DNA from: PALSA-600 sp963842335
GTDB taxonomy: Bacteria; Actinomycetota; Thermoleophilia; Gaiellales; Gaiellaceae
Assembly (NCBI GenBank): GCA_963842335.1
Contig: CAWJGF010000015.1
Span: 124,001 to 188,000, forward strand
Length of the DNA stretch: 64,000 bases
Direction of reading: 5' to 3'
Both the position numbers and the translations under genes were made by a program. Below the pieces are notes generated by a model. It had not been told where the DNA came from. It did no database searches and saw nothing but the letters and a program-made list of their open reading frames with translations. Shown here piece after piece: positions 27,950 to 35,873 of this stretch. The first letter of the stretch is position 1; each line of letters begins with the position of its first letter.

Positions 27950-28740
27950 CGTTTCGCGGTCACTTCGCGCTCGATCCGGCCCGTGTACTTCTCGTACTCG
28001 CCGGTCGCGAGGTCGAACTGGATGATCCGCTCCTGACCGTGGAACGGGTAACGCCTCCAGACGGAGACGTGCGTGCCCGTCACCTCGATCACGTTGTAAC
28101 AGGGGCGCGTCTCCCCGCGTAGGCGCAGCGTGGACACCGTGCCCGTGTTGATCACGAAGAGATTCTCGAGCTTCCAGGCATAGGGGACATGCTTGTGCCC
28201 CGAGAGCACGAGGTGCACGCCTGCGCGCTGGAGGCACTCGATCGCGTCGCCCGCGTCGTAGACCACATTCCGCTCGCGCCCGGTGCCGGGGATCGGAAGG
28301 AGGTGGTGATGGAGGACGAAGATGCGGAGGTCGGAAGGCTCGGCGGCGAACTGATCCTCGATCCAGCGGTAGCGCCCACGGCCGATCTGGCCGTTGTCGA
28401 GGTCGGGCTCGGTCGAGTCGACGGCGACCACTGTGACCCCCGCGCGGCGCAGAACCGAGTTCCGCGCGCCAAAGAGCTCCTCGAAATGCACGTACCCGAC
28501 GTTGCGCGAGTCGTGATTGCCGGGGATGACGACGAGTGCTTCGCACTCGATCCGGTCGAGGTAGGCCTTCGCCTTTGCGTACTCCTCCTTGAACCCGAAG
28601 GTGGTCAGATCGCCGGAGCAGACGACGATGTCGGGCGTCAGGTCGTTGATCTCGGCGATCGCCCGTTCCATCAGGTCCGGGACGAACTGCGGCTCGCCAC
28701 AATGGAGATCTGAGAGATGAGCGATCGTCACCGGTCCCAC
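27946..28740 (-). CDS. Calcineurin-like metallophosphoesterase
   Basis: A 264-residue dimetal phosphoesterase with all five motifs: DLH (SDLHCG), GDLTT, GNHDS, LHHHLLP and GHKHVPY. It is the first gene of the cDPG-type operon. A role in breaking down a phosphoester made by the downstream enzymes is attractive but unproven; cNMP or other phosphodiesters are alternatives. GTG 28740 lies 7 bases after TAGAGT (28748-28753 on the complement), so the operon mRNA is probably leaderless. It is divergent from the nuclease-like gene. Confidence 0.88.
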   Translation of the reverse strand: MGPVTIAHLSDLHCGEPQFVPDLMERAIAEINDLTPDIVVCSGDLTTFGFKEEYAKAKAYLDRIECEALVVIPGNHDSRNVGYVHFEELFGARNSVLRRAGVTVVAVDSTEPDLDNGQIGRGRYRWIEDQFAAEPSDLRIFVLHHHLLPIPGTGRERNVVYDAGDAIECLQRAGVHLVLSGHKHVPYAWKLENLFVINTGTVSTLRLRGETRPCYNVIEVTGTHVSVWRRYPFHGQERIIQFDLATGEYEKYTGRIEREVTAKR

Positions 28741-28785
28741 TCCGACGACTCTAGAGCATCCGAAGCGATTGCTACCCTGGCCTTC

Positions 28786-29154
28786 GTGCTGCCGGAAACG
28801 CCTGTTTTCCAGGCATTCTGCGGCTCAGAGCCCCCGCGGTTCGCGAATCCCGCGGAGCTTGAGTACGCGAAGATCCTGGACTGGTACGGAATTCCGTGGG
28901 AATACGAGCCCACGACCTTCGTGCTCGCCCGCGATGCGGAGGGCCGCGTCACCGAGGCTTTCACGCCCGACTTCTACCTCCCGGACCAGGATCTCTATCT
29001 GGAGGTGACGGTCATGAAGCAGTCGCTCGTCACCCGCAAGAACCGGAAGCTGCGCAAGATCCGACAGCTCTACCCCGACGTCAAGGTGAAGCTCTTCTAC
29101 GAACGGGACTTCGGACGGCTCGCAGCCCGGTACGGGCTGCGGAAGGCATCCTGA
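28786..29154 (+). CDS. PD-(D/E)XK-like nuclease-fold protein
   Basis: About 122 residues. It has the pattern EYAKILDWYGIPWEYEPTTF, then FTPDFYLPDQDLYLEVTVMK, fitting the restriction-endonuclease-like order E...PD...E-x-x-x-K, although the core lysine position is not the canonical ExK. A basic helix (RKNRKLRKIRQLYPD) follows. GTG 28786 lies 7 bases after TACCCT. It overlaps hpt by 4 bases. I do not know its function; a DNA-end or nucleotide-salvage role is speculative. Confidence 0.65.
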   Translation: MLPETPVFQAFCGSEPPRFANPAELEYAKILDWYGIPWEYEPTTFVLARDAEGRVTEAFTPDFYLPDQDLYLEVTVMKQSLVTRKNRKLRKIRQLYPDVKVKLFYERDFGRLAARYGLRKAS

Positions 29155-29702
29155 GCACGCCTGCACCGCTCGACGAGCGCATCGGCGACGTGTACCTCGA
29201 GGCGCGCGAGATCGCAGCACGCGTGCGCCAGCTCGGTTCCGACCTGGCGCGCGACTTCGCCGGCCGCGAGCCGATTCTCGTCGGCTGCATGAAGGCCTGC
29301 ATCCCGTTCATCTGCGATCTCTCCCGAGAGATGCCGATCCACCATGCGCTCGACTTCATCGAGCTCGCCGGCTACGGCAGCGCCGATCACGAGAGTCACG
29401 ACGGGATCCGTTTCCTGAAGGATCTCGACACCGAGATCGAGGGTCGCCACATCGTGATCGTCGACGAGGTCGTGGACACGGGGCTGACGATGCACTACCT
29501 CGTGCGCTCGCTCGAGCTACGCAACCCGGCAACGCTCACGGCCGCGACTCTCTTCGACCGTCCGTATCGCCGGCTCGTCGACGACCTTCCAGTGGGCTAC
29601 GTCGGCTTCACGATTCCCGACGAGTTCTTCGTCGGCTATGGCTTCGACATCGACGAGCGGTTCCGCAACCTGCCCGACCTGCGGCTCGTGCGCTCGACCT
29701 GA
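29151..29702 (+). CDS. hpt: Hypoxanthine(-guanine) phosphoribosyltransferase
   Basis: About 183 residues if initiated at CTG 29151, which overlaps the upstream stop as CTGA; otherwise GTG 29190 gives 170. The enzyme salvages hypoxanthine/guanine with PRPP. The PRPP-binding motif IVIVDEVVDTGLTM, the VGCMKACIPFICDL loop, ELAGYGSADHESHDG flexible loop and the GYGFDIDERFRNLPD C-terminus are all typical. The non-ATG start is the only uncertainty. Confidence 0.9.
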   Translation: MSTPAPLDERIGDVYLEAREIAARVRQLGSDLARDFAGREPILVGCMKACIPFICDLSREMPIHHALDFIELAGYGSADHESHDGIRFLKDLDTEIEGRHIVIVDEVVDTGLTMHYLVRSLELRNPATLTAATLFDRPYRRLVDDLPVGYVGFTIPDEFFVGYGFDIDERFRNLPDLRLVRST

Positions 29703-29728
29703 TTTTTAGGTCCGGCTAACATCCGGAC

Positions 29729-31006
29729 GTGATCGAGTCACGCGTCGATGTGCTGCCCCCCGGCCTGCGGACGGTCGACGAGGCCCTCCATCGCACGCGC
29801 TTCCGGATCCTGCCGTTCCTCGGGCCGGCGTTCATCGCCTGCGTCGCCTACATCGATCCCGGCAACTTCGCGACGAACATCGCCGCCGGCTCGCGGTTCG
29901 GCTACCGCCTCATCTGGGTGATCGTCGTCGCCAACCTCTTCGCGATGCTGATCCAGGTTCTGTCCGCGAAACTCGGCATTGCGACGGGACGCAATCTGCC
30001 GGAGGTGTGCCGCGAGCAATTCTCGCGTCGCACCTCGTTCTGGCTGTGGGTGCAGGCCGAGGCGATCGCGATGGCAACCGACCTCGCCGAGTTCCTCGGG
30101 GCCGCGATCGGCATCCACCTCCTGACCGGCTTGCCGCTCTTTCCATCCGCGGTCGCGTCGGGCATTGCTGCCTTCGCGATCCTTGCGCTGCTGCGGTTCG
30201 GCGTACGCATACTGGAAGCGGTGATCGCAGTGCTCGTCGGCGTGATCGGCGCGTGCTACGTGGCAGAGCTGACCTTCGCGCACCCCGACTTCGGCCAGGT
30301 GGCGCACCACGCCGTGATCCCGCAGTTCGGAAGCAGTGAGGCTCTGCTGTTGTCGGTGGGAATCATCGGCGCAACGGTCATGCCGCATGTCATCTACCTG
30401 CACTCCGCGCTCACGCAGGACCGACTCGTGCCGGAGACTCACGAGGACGCGCAAACGCTGCTCCGTTACACCCGGGTGGACGTGATGATCGCGATGACGA
30501 TTGCCGGCGTCATCAACGTGTCGATGCTCGTGATGGCAGCATCGACCTTCTTCAGGACTGGGCTCCTGCACGTCGACTCGCTCGAGGGGGCGCATAAGAC
30601 GTTGCAGCCGATCCTCGGAAGTGCCTCAGGCGTGCTGTTCGCGCTCGCACTGATCGCCTCCGGCCTGTCGAGCTCGGCGGTTGGAACTCTGTCGGGGCAG
30701 GTGGTGATGCAAGGGTTCATCCGCAGGCAGATCCCCGTGACGCTTCGACGTCTCGTGACGATGGTGCCGGCATTCATCGTGATCGCTCTCGGTGTCGACC
30801 CGTCACGGACGCTCGTGCTCTCGCAGGTCGTGCTCTCCTTCGGGATCCCGTTCGCCCTCGTCCCGCTCGTGATCTTCACCGCGCGGCGAGATGTGATGGG
30901 GCCCCTCGTGAACCGGCGCGTGACGACCGTCGCCGCGTCGCTCGTCGCGTCGGTGATCATCCTCCTGAACTTCTTCCTGCTCGCCCAGACCGCCGGCCTC
31001 GTCTGA
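29729..31006 (+). CDS. mntH: Nramp-family divalent metal transporter
   Basis: A 425-residue membrane protein with about 11 spans. The metal-binding DPGN motif of the first span is at AYIDPGNFATN and the MPH motif of span six at ATVMPHVIYLHSAL, both intact. It imports Mn2+ or Fe2+ with protons. GTG 29729 lies 6 bases after TAACAT, probably leaderless. It stands alone on the plus strand after hpt. No Mn- or Fe-responsive regulator site was recognised upstream. Confidence 0.92.
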   Translation: MIESRVDVLPPGLRTVDEALHRTRFRILPFLGPAFIACVAYIDPGNFATNIAAGSRFGYRLIWVIVVANLFAMLIQVLSAKLGIATGRNLPEVCREQFSRRTSFWLWVQAEAIAMATDLAEFLGAAIGIHLLTGLPLFPSAVASGIAAFAILALLRFGVRILEAVIAVLVGVIGACYVAELTFAHPDFGQVAHHAVIPQFGSSEALLLSVGIIGATVMPHVIYLHSALTQDRLVPETHEDAQTLLRYTRVDVMIAMTIAGVINVSMLVMAASTFFRTGLLHVDSLEGAHKTLQPILGSASGVLFALALIASGLSSSAVGTLSGQVVMQGFIRRQIPVTLRRLVTMVPAFIVIALGVDPSRTLVLSQVVLSFGIPFALVPLVIFTARRDVMGPLVNRRVTTVAASLVASVIILLNFFLLAQTAGLV

Positions 31007-31013
31007 CCCGAGC

Positions 31014-31051
31014 AGAAGAAAAAAACGGGCGCCCCAGGGTTGAGGCGCCCG
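31014..31051 (-). terminator. Hairpin terminator with T-run on the minus strand
   Basis: An 8-bp stem CGGGCGCC/GGCGCCCG (31026-31033 with 31044-31051) and a 10-nt loop. Seven A's at 31019-31025 read as a T-run on the minus strand, so it best terminates leftward transcripts such as read-through from the M23 gene. On the plus strand it has no T-run but could still mark the end of mntH mRNA. Confidence 0.65.
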
Positions 31052-31226
31052 ATCGTCGGGAGACGACTTTCGGCACTGCGGCGGCCGGCCCAGCAGACGC
31101 CCGCGCCCTCGGTGCGCACACCGATTTCAAGGAAGAACGAACTTCAGGCGGTTTCGGTTTCGTGGGTAGCGGCCCGGGCAGAGGAACCTGCTCGAAAGCG
31201 CTCACAAACCTCGAAGGAGTCTCATC

Positions 31227-31388
31227 ATGTCCGTGCTGCTACTCGCCCTGCTGGTCGTGATCATCCTGTTCGTCGTCGGCTTCGCGGCCGTGAAATTCCT
31301 GATCTGGGTCGCGATCATCCTCGCGATCATCTGGCTGATCGGGTTCTTCGTCCGCGGCGCCGAAGGCGCGCGCTGGTACCGCTGGTAG
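31227..31388 (+). CDS. Small hydrophobic membrane protein
   Basis: A 53-residue protein, MSVLLLALLVVIILFVVGFA then VKFLIWVAIILAIIWLIGFF and a short tail RGAEGARWYRW. Two hydrophobic stretches flank a lysine. GAAGGAG lies about 8 bases before the ATG, one of the few clear Shine-Dalgarno sites here. Short 'hydrophobic protein' genes of this kind, ending in RWYRW-like tails, are common in actinobacteria; their role is unknown. Transcription probably begins in the 220-base gap after mntH. Confidence 0.75.
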   Translation: MSVLLLALLVVIILFVVGFAAVKFLIWVAIILAIIWLIGFFVRGAEGARWYRW

Positions 31389-31461
31389 CGCGCAAGCAGC
31401 TTCACGTAGCTGCCTGGCGCCGAGGCTCGGCGTCAGCACCGGCCGGAGCGGCCCTACGACG

Positions 31462-31512
31462 GGTGCCTACCGATACCCGGTGCCTACCGATACCCGGTGC
31501 CTACAGATACCC
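31462..31512. repeat. Three tandem copies of a 17-bp unit at the M23 stop codon
   Basis: GGTGCCTACCGATACCC occurs at 31462-31478 and 31479-31495, and with one change (C to A) at 31496-31512. The third copy includes the stop codon and last codons (GYL-stop) of the M23 gene on the minus strand, so the gene end itself seems to be part of the repeat. The unit shares GGTGCC and GTATCGGT-type sequence with the palindromes beside the transposase at 38.1 kb. Confidence 0.8.
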
Positions 31513-32682
31513 CATGGGATCGACGGGGTTGCCGTCGATCCGGACTTCGAAGTGCAGGTGCGGCCCGGTGCAGTGCCCCGTGCAACCGACGTAGCCGATC
31601 ACCTGCCCCTGCGCGACGGTCTCGCCACAGGTCACCGCGATCGCGCTCTGGTGGCCATAGGCGGTGGCCAGGTTGCCACCGTGGTCGATGACGACGAAAT
31701 TGCCGTAGCCCTCCTCCCAGCCGCAATAGATGACCGTGCCGGCGGCCGCTGCGTGAATGGGCGTGCCCGTGGAGGCACCGATGTCGATCCCCTGGTGCAT
31801 GCGTCCCCAGCGCCAGCCGAAGGGGCTCGTGATGGGGCCGCTGACCGGCCAGATCAGGCCGGCCGCCGACGGGGTCGAGGTCGCCCCACTCGAGCCGTGC
31901 TGAGCCTGCGCAGCCCGGATCCTCGCCCCGATCGCGGCCGAGGAGGCCTGCAGCGCGTCGATCTCCCCTGCTTCCGCGCTCTCGGCCGCTGTCAGCTGCG
32001 ACAGGTCGGTGAGCTTCTGGCTCTTGGTCGCGGACAGATCGCTGGCAGCACCAACGAGCTCGTCGCGCACGTCTCGGGTCTGCGCAGTGCGCGCCGAGAT
32101 GACAGCTGTCTCGCCCTGCACACTCGTACGCAGTGACCTCGTCTTGGCGCGGGCCGCCTTCACCTGCGCCTTGGCAGTCGCAACCTCGCGCGCGATGCGC
32201 TTGTCCTGCTCGCCGATGTCGTTCATGTACTGGACCTCGTCGAGCGCATCCTGCACGCTTCGCGCACCGAGGAACACATCGAGAGTCGACGCGGGATCGG
32301 ACTCGTAGATGTCGACTAGCCGGCGGTCGAGCGTAGATATCGACTCGCGGTACTGGTCCTCGAGGAATCCGTACCGCTTGCTCTGGATCGCGAAGAGCGC
32401 ATTGAGCGCGTTCAACCGCCGCTCATGGAGTGACAAATCGGCCTCGAGGGTCTGAAGTCGCAGCGAGACATCACCGACCTTTCCCTCGAGTGCGCGAATA
32501 CGCGTCGTGAAGTCGTTGACTTCGTTGCGGAGCGACTGCTCATGCTGCTTCTGCGTCGCCAACCGGTCTTGCAGGCTCGAGATCTTGGTGTCGACCTGGT
32601 GCTTCTTCGTGATGTCGTCGCCAAACGCGGGCGTAACAACGATCACGAGCAGAACAATGATTGCGAGCGTCAGTCGCCGCAT
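31501..32682 (-). CDS. Peptidoglycan endopeptidase, M23 family, with coiled-coil region
   Basis: A 393-residue secreted protein: signal peptide (residues 1-21), a long Gln/Leu/Arg-rich coiled coil (about 25-250), a short Ser/Thr linker, then an M23 lysostaphin-fold domain with zinc ligands in HQGIDIG and the HLHFE motif. This is the EnvC/NlpD-like layout used to cut or activate cutting of peptidoglycan at division. The stop codon lies in a tandem repeat. It is 26 bases downstream of the CcmI-like gene and probably shares its transcript. Confidence 0.9.
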   Translation of the reverse strand: MRRLTLAIIVLLVIVVTPAFGDDITKKHQVDTKISSLQDRLATQKQHEQSLRNEVNDFTTRIRALEGKVGDVSLRLQTLEADLSLHERRLNALNALFAIQSKRYGFLEDQYRESISTLDRRLVDIYESDPASTLDVFLGARSVQDALDEVQYMNDIGEQDKRIAREVATAKAQVKAARAKTRSLRTSVQGETAVISARTAQTRDVRDELVGAASDLSATKSQKLTDLSQLTAAESAEAGEIDALQASSAAIGARIRAAQAQHGSSGATSTPSAAGLIWPVSGPITSPFGWRWGRMHQGIDIGASTGTPIHAAAAGTVIYCGWEEGYGNFVVIDHGGNLATAYGHQSAIAVTCGETVAQGQVIGYVGCTGHCTGPHLHFEVRIDGNPVDPMGYL

Positions 32683-32708
32683 GGCAGACGATTCGCCGCG
32701 GCCGGGGG

Positions 32709-33176
32709 CTACTCCTGCGGGCCGGGCTCCGGAATCTGCGGCTGGCTCGGCGGTGTCGCCTCGTCGGGCGGTGGTGAAGGCTCGGGCACGATGACCGGGC
32801 CTGGCGGGGTGCCCTCATCGGGCGCCGGAGCCGGCTCGGGCGGGATCTCGGGAGTCTCGAAGCTCATCTCGGGACGGTAGCGCGGCTCGCGGTCGATCGC
32901 TCGTAGCGCGCTCGCCGCCTGGCGCCGGAGCGGGCCGAGCAGTTCGCGGTAATCCTCGTCCCCAACCTTCCCTGTGCGGTGGTCGAACTCGAGCTCCTTC
33001 AAGGCCGCGAGCGCACGGTCGCGCTCCTCGACGAGACCGAGCTGTCGTGACTCGTCGGCAGTCGGAGCATCGAGCCGGTCATCCTCGACGACAGGCTCGC
33101 GCAAAAATGGCAGCGCGACGAGCACGACGGCGACGGCCGCAAGAGCGACCCCTAGGACGAGCGCGATGCCGATCAC
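32709..33176 (-). CDS. CcmI/CcmH-type cytochrome c biogenesis accessory protein
   Basis: A 155-residue protein: an N-terminal membrane anchor (GIALVLGVALAAVAVVLVAL), a short helical region (LVEERDRALAALKELEFDHR, GKVGDEDYRELLGPLRRQAA) typical of the CcmI/CcmH-N family, then a proline/glutamate-rich tail. It lacks TPR repeats and any CXXC motif. GTG 33176 overlaps the ccmF stop (GTGA). In the Ccm pathway CcmI-like proteins present apocytochrome to the heme lyase; this short version may only tether CcmF. Confidence 0.75.
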   Translation of the reverse strand: MIGIALVLGVALAAVAVVLVALPFLREPVVEDDRLDAPTADESRQLGLVEERDRALAALKELEFDHRTGKVGDEDYRELLGPLRRQAASALRAIDREPRYRPEMSFETPEIPPEPAPAPDEGTPPGPVIVPEPSPPPDEATPPSQPQIPEPGPQE

Positions 33177-35125
33177 GCGCGCGCAGGTGCGAGACGCGTG
33201 ACGAGCCGCCGCTGCTCACGCGCGTCAGGCCACAGCGCAACCAGCGAGCCGAACAGGAAGACGAAGCCGGCAACCCAGATCAGGTTGACCAGCGGTTTGA
33301 CGAGAATCTTGAAGTCGACAGCCGTCGAACCTGGGACGAAATCCGCGATCACGTAGACGTCCTCGCCGCGCAGCCAGTCGGTCTTGATCCCGACGTCACG
33401 ATCCGTCTCCTGGAAACCCGTGTACGTGATGTCGCCCGTTCGCAGCGTCCCTTGCCAGTGGCCGCCGACGTTCATGACGGCGTAGCCGCCAGTACGGTTC
33501 GGATCGTTCGTGATCGGGTCGATCCGCTGGTAGGTGAGGTGGTAGCCGGCGACCTTCACCGACTGCCCCTGCTGCAGTCGCACCTCACGAGTCGTCCCGA
33601 ATGCGCTCGAGCCGGCTATCCCGATCGCGAGCAGCACGATCGCGGCGTGCACGATGTAACCGCCATAACGACGCCGATTACGCGAGACGAGTAAGAACAG
33701 CGACCCCGTGGCCCGAGTGCCACGCACGAGCTCGACCACGATCGTCGCGAGGACGAATGCCGAGAAGGTGTAGGCGATCAGCCCAGGCGTCGACGATCCC
33801 GCCCCGACAGCGACCAGGAGCAGGCCGGCGACAACGGCCGTCGCGATCGGCCACACCAGCGCTCGCCCGAGCGCTCGCATGCTCGTGCGCCGCCAGGCGA
33901 TGAGCGGGCCGATGCCCATCAGAAGCAGCAACGGCAGCCCGAAGGAGCGCAAGAAGAAGTCGTAGTACGGCCGTCCGATCGTCCGCGTCTCCCCGCGAAA
34001 AAGCTGCGTGACGATCGGGAACATTACGCCCCACAAGATCGTCAGGCAGAGGGCGACCAGCAGCAGGTTGTTGTAGAGGAACACGGCCTCGCGCGAGAGC
34101 GCGGACTCGAGCTTCGTCCGCGCCTTGAGCAGCGGCAGGCGCCACAGGATCAACCCGACCGAGAACAGCGTCGAGATGACGACGAACGCGAGGAACCAAC
34201 CGCCAATCGGGCTTTTCGAGAACGAATGGATCGAGTTCACGACACCCGAGCGGGTGAGGAACGTGCCGAACACGGAAAGCTCGAAGGCAAGCGCGACGAG
34301 CACCATGTTCCAGACCTTCAGCATGCCCTTGCGCTCCTGGATCATCACGGAGTGCAGGAACGCGGTTGCGGCGAGCCACGGCATGAGTGCGGCGTTCTCG
34401 ACCGGGTCCCACGCGTAGTAGCCACCCCAGCCCACCTCGGTATAGGCCCAGTGCGAGCCGAGCAACTGGCCAAAGCCGAGAAACATCCAGGCCACGAGAG
34501 TCCAGCGCCGCGTCGCGACGATCCACCGCTCGTCGGTGCGCCCCGACAGCATCGCGCCCGCCGCGAAGGCGAACGGGATCGAGAGCCCGACGTAGCCCAG
34601 GTAGAGCATCGGCGGATGGGCGACCATGTACGGGTTCTGCAGGCTCGGCGTCAGCCCGGCGCCGTTGACCGGGGCCGTCTGCGTGTCGAACGGACTCGCC
34701 ACCGCGACGAGCACGAACGCGAAGAAGGTCGCGATTCCCCCGAGGACGGGCACGACCCACGCGATCAGATCGCGCAACAGCCGCCGGTTGACGGCAACCG
34801 CGAGCGCGCCGTAGCCGGTCAGGACAAGGAGCCAGAGCAGGAGCGACCCCTCCTGGCCACCCCAGAACGCACTCAGCGCGTACGCCGTCGGGAGCGAGCG
34901 ATTCGTGTGCGACGCGACATAGACGAACGAGAAGTCGTGACGCACGAGCGCGATCGCAAGCACCGCCGCCGCGATCAGAGTGGTTCCGAACGCGGTGAAG
35001 AGTGCGTTGCGCGCGGAGGTCGCGAGCCGGCGCCGGTTCTGAACGGCGGCGATAGCGCCGGCGACAAGCGCGTAGACCGACAGCCCGAGACTGACCACGA
35101 GCGCCGCGCGACCGAGTTCAGCCAT
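33173..35125 (-). CDS. ccmF: Heme lyase CcmF/NrfE family, cytochrome c maturation
   Basis: A 650-residue protein with about 14 membrane spans. It holds heme b and attaches heme to apocytochrome c in System I. The tryptophan-rich motif GWGGYYAWDPVENAAL and WGGQEGSLLLW are clear, as are the histidines near MVAHPPMLYLGY. Its ATG follows the ccmE stop directly (TAAATG). CcmA, B, C, D, G and the CXXC-type CcmH are not in the window, so the rest of the pathway must lie elsewhere or be absent. Confidence 0.92.
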   Translation of the reverse strand: MAELGRAALVVSLGLSVYALVAGAIAAVQNRRRLATSARNALFTAFGTTLIAAAVLAIALVRHDFSFVYVASHTNRSLPTAYALSAFWGGQEGSLLLWLLVLTGYGALAVAVNRRLLRDLIAWVVPVLGGIATFFAFVLVAVASPFDTQTAPVNGAGLTPSLQNPYMVAHPPMLYLGYVGLSIPFAFAAGAMLSGRTDERWIVATRRWTLVAWMFLGFGQLLGSHWAYTEVGWGGYYAWDPVENAALMPWLAATAFLHSVMIQERKGMLKVWNMVLVALAFELSVFGTFLTRSGVVNSIHSFSKSPIGGWFLAFVVISTLFSVGLILWRLPLLKARTKLESALSREAVFLYNNLLLVALCLTILWGVMFPIVTQLFRGETRTIGRPYYDFFLRSFGLPLLLLMGIGPLIAWRRTSMRALGRALVWPIATAVVAGLLLVAVGAGSSTPGLIAYTFSAFVLATIVVELVRGTRATGSLFLLVSRNRRRYGGYIVHAAIVLLAIGIAGSSAFGTTREVRLQQGQSVKVAGYHLTYQRIDPITNDPNRTGGYAVMNVGGHWQGTLRTGDITYTGFQETDRDVGIKTDWLRGEDVYVIADFVPGSTAVDFKILVKPLVNLIWVAGFVFLFGSLVALWPDAREQRRLVTRLAPARA

Positions 35126-35521
35126 TTATGCGGCGGGCTTGGCCGTGTACTTCGAGGGGCACTTCGTGAGGATGCCGTCCGCCGTGAGGTGATCGCCGGT
35201 GTAGCGGCCGCTGACGACGACGCTTCGCCCGACCGTGAACAGCGGCGGCGGCGAAGAGCCGTGGTAGACGACGGGGACGACTTCGCTTCGACCCGAGATG
35301 TCCTTCAGCCCGAACCGCATGCCGCTCGCGCTGTGCGAGTCACCACGTACCGGCCCGACGACCGCTCCCACGATCGAAAGCGCGCCGCGATGGGTCGCAA
35401 CCTGGCTCGGCGTGAGCGTCGGCGTCGAATGGCCGTCGACGGCCGTATAGAGCAGGAAAACGGCGAGGACGGCCGCCACCGAGAGCGCGACGATCAGCCG
35501 CGCGGGACTACGCATCGTCAC
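35126..35521 (-). CDS. ccmE: Heme chaperone CcmE, variant with CxxxY motif
   Basis: About 131 residues: a membrane anchor (residues 8-28) and an OB-fold domain (VVPVVYHGSSPPPLFTVGRS). Classical CcmE binds heme covalently through His in HxxxY. Here the equivalent is C121 in CPSKY (C121-xxx-Y125). Cysteine-type CcmE is known from archaea and sulfate reducers (System I*), usually with an altered CcmH. GTG 35521 is preferred because it lies 7 bases after TAGACT; an ATG two codons later is possible. Confidence 0.85.
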   Translation of the reverse strand: MTMRSPARLIVALSVAAVLAVFLLYTAVDGHSTPTLTPSQVATHRGALSIVGAVVGPVRGDSHSASGMRFGLKDISGRSEVVPVVYHGSSPPPLFTVGRSVVVSGRYTGDHLTADGILTKCPSKYTAKPAA

Positions 35522-35541
35522 GCCCGAAAGTCTAGCCGTGC

Positions 35542-35787
35542 TTACGCGTCGGCAGGGGTCGGCAACGGCTTGCGCGCCGGGACGCGATAGCCGTGATCGG
35601 CACAAAGTGCCCCCGGCGCGTCCTCGGTCAGCGCGTCGCAGTAGCCCTTGCCGTAGGCCGCGCGCATGAATGCGGCCACGACGTCCAGGGACCAGTCGGT
35701 GATGCCGGCCGCCTCCCGCCAGAGGTCGGCGAGGCGCAGGTCGATATCGAGCTCGAGCAGGTCGATCCGGGTGGGGCGGGTGGACAT
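35542..35787 (-). CDS. Small conserved protein of unknown function
   Basis: An 81-residue protein beginning MSTRPTRIDLLELDIDLRLA, rich in acidic and aromatic residues, with FMRAAYGKGYCDALTEDAP and a C-terminal DHGYRVPARKPLP. Two cysteines are present but no obvious metal site. ATG 35787 lies 7 bases after TACTCT, so it has its own promoter, 20 bases upstream of the ccmE start. No family was recognised; the organisation suggests a short housekeeping protein. Confidence 0.6.
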   Translation of the reverse strand: MSTRPTRIDLLELDIDLRLADLWREAAGITDWSLDVVAAFMRAAYGKGYCDALTEDAPGALCADHGYRVPARKPLPTPADA

Positions 35788-35873
35788 GCCGCGAAGAGTA
35801 AAAAGGCCGTCGGACGGACCCGAGCGCCTGATCGACGCTTTCCGGCTGTTCGCGGCGATACCCTCGCTACCCC

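Noticed and set aside
31014..31051. Intrinsic terminator for mntH on the plus strand
   Set aside because: No T-run on that strand; the run is on the minus strand.
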